DNA from: Heterobasidion occidentale
Taxonomy: Eukaryota > Basidiomycota > Agaricomycetes > Russulales > Bondarzewiaceae
DNA length: 64,000 bases
Assembly: GCA_039111635.1 (NCBI GenBank)
Contig: JBCAQO010000001.1
Location: forward strand, 930,001 to 994,000
Reading direction: 5' to 3'
The translations under genes and the position numbers were made by a program. The notes beneath the pieces were generated by a model. The model did no database searches and was not told the origin of the DNA. It saw nothing but the letters and a program-made list of their open reading frames with translations. Positions 46,736 through 57,000 of the stretch are shown here, piece by piece. Position 1 is the first letter of the stretch. Each line of letters begins with the position of its first letter.

Positions 46736-48513
46736 ATGTCGGGATCCGAAGTTAAAATAGAGTACCAGCAGAAGAATATGCCGTTCCGCAGGCTAGGGTC
46801 AAGCGGTCTGCGCGTTCCGGTGTTCTCCCTGGGTGGTTGTATGTGAATTCGAACCCGAATCTTGTGATTGGCGAATCTTGTGATTGGCGAAGCTTGACAA
46901 CTTGTGCAGGGTTGACCTTCGGGGGTACTGTCGTCGGTGACCCCGTCAAGGTATGATCCCCTGTGCATGGATACTCCTATAATACCGAAATGCCGGTCAT
47001 TTCGTATAGGATATCATCAAGACTGCTTTCGAGAATGGGATCAATATGTTCGATGAAGCGGAGGCCTATGCCAAGGGACAGTCAGAACTAGAGCTGTAAG
47101 CTTCGCATGCACTTCTTCATGCTACTAAAACTCTCAATTATTCACATCTTCTCTCTCCGCATAGTGGTCGAGTGCTTAAGGAGCTTGGTTTGCGCCGCAC
47201 TGATATTATCGTTACTACGAAACTATACTGGGGGGCGGAACGTAAAGGTCCAAATGACCAGGGTCTTTCTCGGAAACAGTGAGTCGCTAACTATAGTTTG
47301 CATTCAGACTAGTCGCTTCATAACACCCAAATTCTAGTATTGTCGAGGGGACAAAAGAGTCTCTTCAACGTCTCCAGCTTGACTACGTAGACGTTATATT
47401 CGCTCATCGTCCTGACCACACCGGTATATGAGGCATCTTTTGTTTGCAAGTCGCGTTCTGATCTATGGTTGCAGTCCCGATGGAAGAGGTTGTGCGCGCA
47501 TTCCATTGGGTTATTGAACAAGGGCTGGTATGTGACATTCTGATACACGATATCGAGTATTGCTGATAGCTATGCAGGCATTTTATTGGGGCACTTCTGA
47601 GTGGTCTGCGCGGGAGATTGAGGAGGCACACCGTAAATATTACATGCAATTGCGCTGATCGACGAAACTCATGTTTTGATGACAGATGTCGCTGATAAAT
47701 ATGGACTACACGCACCTGTCGCTGAACAGTGCCAACACAAGTTCGTGTCCTCCATCTACTTTTGATGCGTCTTTGTCTTTTCCTAACAATTTAGGTCAGC
47801 CTGCTGCACCGTGAACGCCCCGAGGGGGAATATGGGTACGTTGTTTTCTGTGCTGTTGTGAAGTATTCTAAGATTTGTTGCAAAGTCCTTTGTACAAGAA
47901 GTATAATATGGGAACGACCGTTTGGTCTGCTCTTGCCGGTGGTATCTTGACCGGAAAGGTACTCCGCTCCTTCTATCTGTTCCAATTTTATACTGAGCAC
48001 CGATTCGGTCGACCAGTACAACAACGGCATTCCGGACGGCTCCCGTCTCGACACGAACAAAGAGTTCCTTGCCCATAGACTTGCGTTTTTGGAATCCGAA
48101 GAAGGAAGGAAACAGATCGAGATGGTCAAGCAACTCACTGTGGTTGCAGAGACCGGTGCGTACCTCATGGTTTCTTCGCTATCGAAGTGGATGCTCATTC
48201 ACCAATCATCAGAATTGGGTTGCAAGGTTTCACATCTGGCTTTGGCGTGGGTTGCGAAGAACACAAACACTAGTACTGTCATTCTGGGCGCGACGAGTCC
48301 CGAGCAGATCGTAGACAATCTCAAGGCGCTCGACGTGATCCCCAAGTTGACACCAGAAATTCTGGCGAAGATCGAGGCCATTGTAAACAACAAGCCTGCG
48401 CCGCCGGTGAGTGTCCTACTTTTCTGCCAGGCTGTTCAGCGCATACCCATCCCGATTTTTCCACGTAGCCGAACTTTGGCAGGCCAGGATTAGACCCTCA
48501 CGGCAGGCTGTAG
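46736..48513 (+). CDS. Aldo/keto reductase, voltage-gated K+ channel beta-subunit type
   Basis: NADPH-dependent oxidoreductase with a TIM-barrel. Start [20 protein letters not shown], then [14 protein letters not shown] and [14 protein letters not shown]. All four catalytic residues are visible: Asp and Tyr in [15 protein letters not shown], Lys in [10 protein letters not shown], His in [10 protein letters not shown]. Further family motifs: [47 protein letters not shown] and the cofactor end [20 protein letters not shown]. The last exon after an acceptor near 48470 gives [14 protein letters not shown] with TAG at 48511-48513. This resembles KCNAB-like fungal AKRs. About ten short introns; the first holds a perfect 16-bp tandem repeat. 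Substrate unknown; the CRE-like and TATA sites suggest stress induction. Confidence 0.9.
46857..46888. repeat. Perfect 16-bp tandem repeat in AKR intron 1
   Basis: GAATCTTGTGATTGGC occurs twice back to back inside the first intron, followed by a partial third GAAGCTTG. A slippage-type duplication that does not touch the splice signals. Confidence 0.8.
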
Positions 48514-48874
48514 AGTAGTACTAAATCGCCGGTTGAGAGCTCTTGAGGATGGAGATAAGTGGGTTGAAGAAGTTGTCTAGAAGAAGAATATAATTTTTTT
48601 GTTTTTATCAATCTTGTATCGAGTTTAAACAAGGTTATATAAGTCTAATCGGCTTACGCATCCCTGGCGCGCTCGCCAGTCTCAGAACCGCCGTTCGTAC
48701 TACCGCCGTTCAACATCACACCCTCGCTAGGGTTCGTTCGCTCGTCGCTACGAGTTTGAGTGCACCGCAGTGCACGACGCAAGGCATGGTCAGGGTCACG
48801 AGCGGAAGCCGTGACTGTTAGTCACTGACGGCGATCACTCGAGACCGCAATCGCGCGACACGCGAAGTCCTAGA
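48514..48874. other. Intergenic region, left part
   Basis: About 360 bases after the AKR stop. No gene. Several short repeats (CCGCCGTTC twice near 48691-48712; GTGCACCGCAGTGCAC near 48760). It leads into the inverted-repeat element. Confidence 0.4.
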
Positions 48875-48878
48875 GCAA

Positions 48879-48969
48879 GATGACAAAGTTACCATGTATA
48901 GTAACTACTACTGTCACACTACGACAAATACTTTCAGATTGAACTACTATATATGGTAACTTGGTCATC
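48879..48969. mobile_element. Possible miniature inverted-repeat element
   Basis: Two 25-bp arms in inverted orientation, 48879-48903 and 48945-48969, match at 23 of 25 positions; similarity extends weakly a few bases outward. They enclose a 41-bp A/T-rich centre. The whole is about 90-100 bp and codes for nothing. The structure fits a MITE-like remnant or a foldback element. I see no clear target-site duplication, so mobility is not shown. Confidence 0.4.
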
Positions 48970-49088
48970 CTGTGCCAGAACTTGCACGTCGCGCGATTCC
49001 GGTTTTTCATGCAAGGCACTGTATCACTACTGTATCTGGCGAGGGGTTATACGCGCTGCGAGACAGCCGCCGCTTCTCTCAGTGCAAC

Positions 49089-49163
49089 CTTCACCTCGCC
49101 AGGTACATACCAGCGCCGCTAGCGACGCTTCGCTATATTCACTCAAACTTCACCTCGCCAGGT
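49089..49163. repeat. Pair of 16-bp direct repeats
   Basis: CTTCACCTCGCCAGGT is found exactly at 49089-49104 and 49148-49163, 59 bp apart. Its core in reverse orientation (CTGGCGAGG) lies at 49036-49044. Together with the inverted-repeat element this marks the block as repeat-derived. Confidence 0.65.
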
Positions 49164-49289
49164 GTTGTACTATTAGCAGCTACCCACCTCTCCCGCCCTT
49201 AGTTTCCTATTCATTTTATCACGAATGCTCGTACATACTTGTATTTTTAAGCCCGCATCTCCGTCTGTACCCCAATCCCAAAATCTGAA

Positions 49290-49311
49290 GGTGCCCTCTG
49301 AGGAGGGCACC
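49290..49311. other. Perfect 9-bp hairpin followed by T run
   Basis: GGTGCCCTC TGAG GAGGGCACC, followed by GTTTTTC. In a bacterium this would be called an intrinsic terminator. Here it sits about 165 bp upstream of the uL10m start codon and may lie in its 5' UTR. Confidence 0.6.
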
Positions 49312-49474
49312 GTTTTTCGGCTATATCAAACCCGCTCGCCCGCGTCGAGTCAAGGTACAAGTCGATTAGAGATCAAAGTATTGCTCTGCCCTCTCGTTGA
49401 AGTCGACGTGAAGACGCGACTTCAATTGGCGATGCGGGACTACAACGGGAGCGGACTTCGAAATTTCCCTTACC

Positions 49475-50350
49475 ATGCTGTCTGTACGTCCATCACCGAG
49501 CTGCTCAGCAGTCCTCCGACAGCATACGCGCACCTATGTTGTCTCTATAAAACCTCCCAAGGTTTACGACCACAAGCCAGTCCCTCGCGTCTACTCGGAG
49601 AAGAAGACATTTCTCTATCACCAATACCTGCGCCTGTTCGAGAACAATGCACACGCCCCCCTCATCTTCCTCCAGCATGACAAGTTCTCCATCCCCAATC
49701 TCATCAAAATTCGCCGAGAAGTCGCTGCCGCTGCTTTGAAGCACGTCAGTGCTCCGCCATCACTAGCCAATCCTGGCCCAAATCCCGTCCCAGCAGAGCC
49801 TCCCGCTCTTCCAACGCTCACCGTCATCCGGACTTCTCTGTTCGGCGTCGCGCTGCGGGACTTTGCACCCATCGACGCGGCCGCGAGTGCCGATATCGCA
49901 CGGACTGTGGAGAGGGGGCTCATGGTTCTCATCCTGCCCAATCTGAATCCGCCGCAGTTAAACGCCATCCTGCGCGCACTGGTCCGCGCGGTGCCGAAGA
50001 AGAAGGCGCCGACAGCCGCAGAGCTCGCAGAGAAGGCCAAGCAGAAGAACGCGGACCCGCCGAATCCTGGTCGACGCATCAAGCGCTCGCGGCCTGTGCA
50101 CTCACCTGAGCTCGCGGTTATGGGAGCCTTGATCGAGGGGAGGGTGTTCAAGGCGGACGGGGTTGCAAATGTTGCAAAGCTGCCGACGCTGGACACGTTG
50201 AGGGCGCAGATCATTGGGCTGTTGAGTAGTCCGGCAACACAGCTTGCGGGGGTACTCAGCCAGGCCAGCGGAGGAAAGTTAGCGAGAACTCTAGAGGGAT
50301 TGAAGAAGGGATTGGAGGAGGAGCAGGGCTCAGCGGCGGAGGCGTCATAA
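49475..50350 (+). CDS. MRPL11: Mitochondrial large-subunit ribosomal protein uL10m
   Basis: Single exon. The N-terminus MLSVRPSPSCSAVLRQHTRT is Arg/Ser-rich without acidic residues, a mitochondrial presequence. YVVSIKPPKVYDHKPVPRVY follows, then SEKKTFLYHQYLRLFENNAH, PLIFLQHDKFSIPNLIKIRR, VIRTSLFGVALRDFAPIDAA and LMVLILPNLNPPQLNAILRA. This is the order of fungal mitochondrial L10/MrpL11, base of the ribosomal stalk. The C-terminal KLPTLDTLRAQIIGLLSSPA and LAGVLSQASGGKLARTLEGL match the usual late motif of the family. Length is about 291 residues. No in-frame sequence upstream looks coding. Confidence 0.85.
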   Translation: MLSVRPSPSCSAVLRQHTRTYVVSIKPPKVYDHKPVPRVYSEKKTFLYHQYLRLFENNAHAPLIFLQHDKFSIPNLIKIRREVAAAALKHVSAPPSLANPGPNPVPAEPPALPTLTVIRTSLFGVALRDFAPIDAAASADIARTVERGLMVLILPNLNPPQLNAILRALVRAVPKKKAPTAAELAEKAKQKNADPPNPGRRIKRSRPVHSPELAVMGALIEGRVFKADGVANVAKLPTLDTLRAQIIGLLSSPATQLAGVLSQASGGKLARTLEGLKKGLEEEQGSAAEAS

Positions 50351-50732
50351 TACCTGGCCGGTGCAGCGTTATGATTTTTGTTTCGCACTTTCGCTTGGCT
50401 ATTCGATAGCGTCGCGACGCGCCTGGACAAGACCATGTCCTTGGTTGAATGGGCATAACCGCTCAGCGCTTAGCTTTGGACGAGCGCACAATTGCGTCAA
50501 CCACGAGATATTTGAAGAAAAATGTGTACACAGAATTATACGTCAAATAAGTTTACTGCGTGTACTTTGACAGTCTGGAAGGGCACGCAGTGGGTACGCG
50601 GAGGAGAGCATTCGGAACGGAGGCGGAGTTGAATTGCGCGTGGCTGAGAACAGCCGAGAACAGACTGGGCGCGCTGAGCAAGTACACACTCTTGGTCTTC
50701 ATCGCCTCGAATCTACTGTCGCTGTAAGCACA

Positions 50733-51314
50733 ATGTCTACGCTTCCCGACGACACTCTACGCAAGGTATTTTTATAAGTTTGGAGACAAGATATTGACTT
50801 GCTCATCCGTACCTCCGAAGATCTTGATTCAGATACAGCAAACTGCTATCCAATCCCAACGTGCACTCAGCATGACGCGCCAGCAGGTCGCGACCAAGGA
50901 GCGAGAGCGACGGATATTACAGCTCACGATCGATGAAATAGGTAGTATGGAAGGGGATGTTAAACTTTACAAAGGTGTGGGCAAAATGTACGTACCAGCT
51001 ACTGTCTTCCCCGCACCTCTCCCAACGATGGCTCCAAATACAGGTTCATGATGATGCCCAGACCTATCATGGAGAAGGATTTGAAGTCGCAGGAGAAGGG
51101 TCTGACAGATGACATCAATAGCCTAAACAAAAAGGTCAAGCGTCCGATATTCTACACAGTGACCGCCTGCTTATTGTACCGCGCAGTCCAAATATCTTGA
51201 GAAGCAGTTCAATGACTCCCAATCACAACTTCGCGACATTGTAAGCTTGATTATTACCCCACCTTGATGTTCGTATTGATTTCTCCTTAGTTCCATAGTG
51301 CACCCAAATCGTAG
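50733..51314 (+). CDS. PFD1: Prefoldin subunit 1 (beta type)
   Basis: Subunit of the hexameric chaperone that hands unfolded actin and tubulin to the CCT chaperonin. Five exons. Exon 1 gives MSTLPDDTLRK. Then ILIQIQQTAIQSQRALSMTR, QQVATKERERRILQLTIDEI, GSMEGDVKLYKGVGKM (the conserved beta-hairpin), FMMMPRPIMEKDLKSQEKGL, TDDINSLNKK, SKYLEKQFNDSQSQLRDI and a last exon FHSAPKS with TAG at 51312-51314. Two coiled-coil helices flanking a beta-hairpin, as expected for beta prefoldins. About 120 residues after splicing, which is normal. Confidence 0.9.
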
Positions 51315-51596
51315 TTTTCCAGGAATTCTTGATACCCTGCCATATAGACACCCTCATGCTTCATTGCATATCTGTAGCAAATAGTTTTTTTCGACGCTTA
51401 TCAATTCTCCTTGTGATCTAACCTCCACCTTTCAACGCTCAACGCTCTGTTCCTATGACCTGCACGTTCCGTGGTCGGCCTAAATGGGTATTCACATTTC
51501 GCCCGCACCTGACACGAACACCTGACCTATAAACGAATCCACCTTCGTCTGCTACCACCACCAGCCCCGTCTATTGATCTTTCCCGCCTAGGACCA

Positions 51597-53891
51597 ATGT
51601 CTTCTGCCGGAGCAAACACAGTAGAACAATTGAAAGCCGTAGCTAATGACTTGTACCTTAAAGGCGACTATGAAGCTGCCCATCTGACGTACTCACAGGC
51701 CATAGAGGAAGATCCAACCAACCCAATTCTGTTTGCAAACCGGGCGCAGACAGACCTTGCGATGAAGAAGTTTGTTGTCTTGTTTTGCAATGTCCTCTCA
51801 TTCCGTCACATCTCACGATTCTTGAAGATACCCTGATGCGGTGGCAGACGCAAAGAAGGTACGTCGTGCTCCCAATCAAACTGTGTCAATGCATCATTGA
51901 ATATCGTCACATAGGCTGTGGATTTAGATCCGAAATTCTGCAAGGCTTGGGGCCGTCTAGCGACTGCTCAACACGTGCGATTGCCCTTACTATTCAGTGT
52001 GTTTGACCCTCGGCTGACGTGCACATCAGGCGCTTGCACAATATTCAGCAAGTATAGACGCATGGCAGAAGGCTCTCTTATCTCTTCCAGCGTTGCCTGG
52101 AGAGGCAAAGCTCAGATCACAGTTCGAATCAGGGCTTCGAGCAGCGCAGATTGAGCAGGAAAGCGCCAAGAAGCAATATATGCCTACCGATGACGTGGTA
52201 GAGAGCAAGGATCTACCTTGGAACAGGGCCTTGGCCATGAAGGACGCGCTTCTGGAGGACAAAGCGAACTCTATGAACAGTAGCGTTGGTAAAATTGTTT
52301 TCATTATGTAGCCTGAAACTCATATCATGACACGTTTGGGTGTACATCAGGCTTGGGTTATTATGGCTGCCTACAAGGTATTGGTCTCTTCATGGTGTAG
52401 TCGATTTCACAGCTCATGATCACGCACAGGACTTCTCCGAAGGAGTCAAACTAATAAACGAAGGGGATATCAATGTTGATCAGAAAGGCGAGCTATCAGT
52501 AAGCAGCAGTGTCGAGGGTCGACCCTCACGCCGCTTTCTCATCGCCTGTTTGGAAGGCTCTCAGTCTGCTGTCAAATGGCATTCTACGTGATTCGCGAGT
52601 CTTTCATATGAATTCGCCGGAATGGGTTGAGAAGTATAATCGGCGAGGTGAGCTGTCATGTGGTTTCAATTGTCTAAGGCACTCGATGAACATGTACCCC
52701 AGCCCTTTTTGAGAACAAGCTGTACAATGCGTGGCTCGACGGCGGTGTGACAGCAGTCCAAGAAGAGGTTATGATGCGCCTGCAGGCCAAGGGATGGGAT
52801 GATGTCAGGGCCGCTCTCTCTCTAACGGTGCGGTATGTCTGAGCATCCTCTACCCTTATTGTATGTTCAAACAACCTATTGTGTCACAGCGGCTGGATCG
52901 TGGTGGGTCTGATCGCCAGCAATGATGGGCCCGAAAATGGTAGCGCCGCGATGGAGTATTTTAGCCAGGCCATAGGTGTCTTACAGTGGGGCAGGAATGT
53001 GTGGCAGAATGTACCCAGGGAACAGAAGGGGGAGATATTCGATGATACATTCTTGAGGGGTGTGAAGCGGTTGTTTCTGTCAGCTTTCGTAAAGGTAACG
53101 TCGTCATATTGTCGTTGAACACACCACTGAAATTCGAGGAAGGCGTATATCAATAAACTTGGCCCTGACTCGGAGTATGACATTGATGATCTATACGAAA
53201 TGACCCGAGGCTATATCAAAGAAGTGCAGGCGGACCCTCCAAAGTTCATGCGCGATGAAATGGACCCTGGCTTCCTGTCTTCCTTCTGGTTGTATCCTCA
53301 AGCGGAGGGCTTTTCGTATGTCTGACCTTTGCGATAATCGGCAGGGCCACTCAAAATTTTGAACAGAATTTTGGGCTTTGTGCACATGCGCAAAGGTCTC
53401 GATGCTGCGGAACGTAAGGATGATAAGGCGGCGGAAGAATACACGCAAGCAGCAAAATGGTACAGCCAAGCGGGACATTTATATCCGCAAGACGATGAGA
53501 AGCATGTCTGTGAGTGTCGACTCTCTTCAGGAAGTGTTGGTTTCATCTCAAGTATCATGCACATCTCACAGTTTTCCTCGCAATCGCAATGGAAGCCCTC
53601 TGGCGTCGTGGCACCGACCTTGGACAATTGCTTCCACTCTGCAGCGCCATCCGAGAAGGCATACCCGAGATGAAAAGAATTTGGGAATACTCGCCGATGG
53701 CGGAGGAGAGGAACAGAATTGTGCAAGAAATCTTGGATTTCGAAGATGAGTATCGTTCAAAGCTGAAGCGAGGTGAATGCACGCTCAACGATGTCGTTTG
53801 TCCGGTGGTGAGTCTCACATCAGTATTGGATGGTAGCGATGATATGCTGATGAACGGCGCCTTCAAGTCGTCTCAAAATGTCTCCAGCTAA
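51597..53891 (+). CDS. TPR-domain protein
   Basis: The N-terminus is a three-motif TPR domain of the Hsp70/Hsp90 co-chaperone type: ANTVEQLKAVANDLYLKGDY, EAAHLTYSQAIEEDPTNPIL and FANRAQTDLAMKK; then VDLDPKFCKAWGRLATAQH and ALAQYSASIDAWQKALLSLP in later exons. The large C-terminal part is unlike known co-chaperones: WKALSLLSNGILRDSRVFHM, YNAWLDGGVTAVQEEVMMRL, GWIVVGLIASNDGPENGSAA, MEYFSQAIGVLQWGRNVWQN and a further TPR-like AAKWYSQAGHLYPQDDEKHV. At least eight short introns. The 3' end is ambiguous: reading through gives a stop at 53891, while splicing at a donor near 53808-53815 to the acceptor TCTCCAG gives an alternative tail such as NMWSSFASDIVNTK. Client unknown. Confidence 0.75.
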
Positions 53892-54073
53892 TATGTGGTC
53901 ATCATTTGCGAGCGATATTGTAAATACGAAATGAGAAAAGTGCAAGTGATCTTCGTGGAGCGATGGGGAATGAGGGAAACATGCGATGAACGCCAAGTAA
54001 AGTGGGCTCGTAACGTTAGAGTATCGAATGAATGGTATCTCGTCTATACTTGGGGACCACTTAGTCCGTGGAT

Positions 54074-57000
54074 TTAACGTTTTGCGAAGCGGAGGAAACG
54101 TGAAGCAACTAAAGGTAGCAAGTCAGCAACAGGGACATTGCAGGGAACAAACGGCACTTACTGATGGTGATCATGAAATTGAAGACTGAAATGCAAAGCA
54201 AGGAAAGCAGTCAGTCCAGTACGACAAGAACATGGTCATGCTTACCGAAGAAGCAGAAGAAAATCCAAACATCCCTCCACCTATTCTCGAAGCGGATATT
54301 GAGGGGGAGGAAAAATTCGTCGCCGCGCTGTGATTCAATAAGCTTTGTGCACTCCACTGAAACGGAGACCACAAACCTGGTATTGGCAGTAGCGACATTC
54401 AGACGTGTCGTTAGGATTGTCCAAATATCCACCGAGTGCAGTGACAAAGTCGCCCGCCCAATTCTGACAAGTTTGGTTGGAAGGAGGAGTGAAGCGAGCA
54501 AACTCCTCCGGTTTACAGGTGATCGTAAGACCACTGAAGAAACACACATAAGATCAATATCGACATTCAAACACACAAGTCAGGCGCGAAGGTGACTTAC
54601 TGCAACTCGGTCGACAGCATGGCCGCTACCATCCTTGTGAACGGATCCAACTGATACATCCAGCTCTTCCAGAAGTGGCTCAAGGTGTTGTACGGTACAG
54701 TGACTCCGCAGAACGTGTTGAGTACGACGCTGATGAATGGCGTGTATAACACAGCGACCTGTAATATATGGTTAGAGTAGTCATCAACAGTTTCCGCAAT
54801 CGACTTACCTGGATTGTGGGCGAAATGGAGGCGATAAATTGTCCCAACGTCACGGAGAACAGCTCTGTGAATATGATGACCAAAAGTTGGAAACCAGTGC
54901 CATTGGTGCCAGCAGAGCCGTCGCCGAAACCCATCGGATACACCTGTTTGTTTCCATATTGTTATGATATAGCGAGATTGCCCTTACTACAGCACTTACC
55001 ATGAGAACCCAATAAAATATCGCGCAGGCTATCGAATAGGGTATCTCTCCGAGCAACTGGCCAATAGCAAAGACGTATGGCGAGTAGATCCTGCTAGATG
55101 ATTCTCGGACGAAAGTCACTGAGAATTGATGTGAATAAACTATCTCGAACAACGACAACGTGGGACTTACTCCGATTCATGATAAAGACAGGTTCCAGTT
55201 GAGGAATGACCAGGCCAGGTAGGATAGCCGTCCAGAAACTAGACCTACGTCAGCTTGCGCCCGTTTCAACTAAACGGACTTCTTACATTCCGAATACCCT
55301 ATATTGAAGGTCCCTGACGCTATGCCCGAGTTGGAGGAATGGCAGCGAAACCAACAGCGACACCATCAAGTGGGACAAAAGCCGAGTGAAGACATAGGCT
55401 GGCGACCGCCAGAGGGCATGAGTGTTCCTGTCCACAACGACCTTCAATTGGTACCACATTGGTGTAGCATCTGAGGAAGAACACTGATCAGAAGGGCAAA
55501 GAGCGACAAAACGCGCTGTGACCTACATGTCGAGTGCTTCACGTTCTCTGATCTATGACGCGCTATTGCCTGTTCCTTCAAAGCAAGGATCTCGTCCTTG
55601 GCCCTTTGGCACTCGGGAGACTCCAGCCAGATGTCCTTCCAATCACGGTTACCTATCCTGGGCGTTACACCGGCGCCAATTGCTTCCAACATAAATTCGG
55701 CAGGGTTGACGTTGTGTGGACACTCAGCACCATTACGAGCAAAGTAGTCTCGCATGATGTGAGCATCCTCACCAATGTCACCGAAGTAGATCGTGTTTCC
55801 GCCACGAGCGAGAAGAAGAAGACGATCGAAGCTCTCGAACAAAAGAGCTGAAGGCTGGTGGATGGTACACAATATCGCCTGGCCGTTGTCAGCGAGTTTG
55901 CGCAGGAACCGAACTAAGTTCCAAGCGCTCTGAGCATCAAGACCAGATGTCGGTTCGTCCAAGAAGAGAAGGAGCTCAGGCTTGCTAGCCAACTCTACAC
56001 CAATGGTCAACCGCTTGCGAGCCTCGACTCCAAGAGTGTAAACGAGCGCGTCTGCCAGGTCTTGCAACTCCAGAAGTTCGATCATGTCCTCAACATAGGC
56101 GTCCTTTTCTTCTTTCGATACTTCTTTCGGTTGGCGGAGGTATGCCGAGAAGCGCATGGCTTCTCGAATAGTTGCTGTGCCCTCATGGACATCCATCTGT
56201 TCGGCTGAAGAGCTGTCAGTTACTTCGCGATGGTTTTGATCTTATGTTTCAACGCACCATATGCAGTGCCACGGGCGAAGTCGAAATCGAGTGGCTTCCC
56301 ATCTACCAATATGTCACCAGAAACTACACCGATATTCTTTCTTTGTGCAAGAACGTCCAAGCAGGTAGTTTTTCCTGAAAAGCAATGTGAGTGATATTAT
56401 GATAGTTAGCCTTATCAGACATACCAGCGCCCGATGCTCCCATGAGTGCCGTCAGTGTTCCTGGTCGTACATATCCATAAACATCAGTGAGAAGTTGAGC
56501 CGTACCGCCAGCGACAGGGACGTGGTAGTTAACACGCTCCCAAGTAAAGACTTTGCGGTCGGAAAATTTGCTCCTAAGACATGATTCAGATCTATGTTTG
56601 CTTAGAGGAGGCGACAAACTCACAGATCTCTCGTCTCCTTGGTCCCTTCGATTGCGCGGGCTTTCTCTTCCCGTTCTCGAGCGGCTTTTTCGGCTTTCCG
56701 TGCACGGAGGGCATCGTTCAACTTCTTCCGCTCGCTAGACTCTCTGGCGAAGTAAGCGACACCTCCACCGCCGATTGGTTGCTAAATATGCCATCAGCTT
56801 GGTATTAAACGATGATTCGGTACATAAGCTTACCGGCCAGTACTCGATTGCGATCACCTGCGTTATCCAGAAGAAGATCATGAAGCCGAGCACAACGACG
56901 AAGTTACGGCGCCAGAGATCAGCCACATCCAATCCGTATCCTGCTCGCACGTAATCGCGACCGGCAACGAAGATACTTCCAGGGGAGGAGCCGGGGAGAG

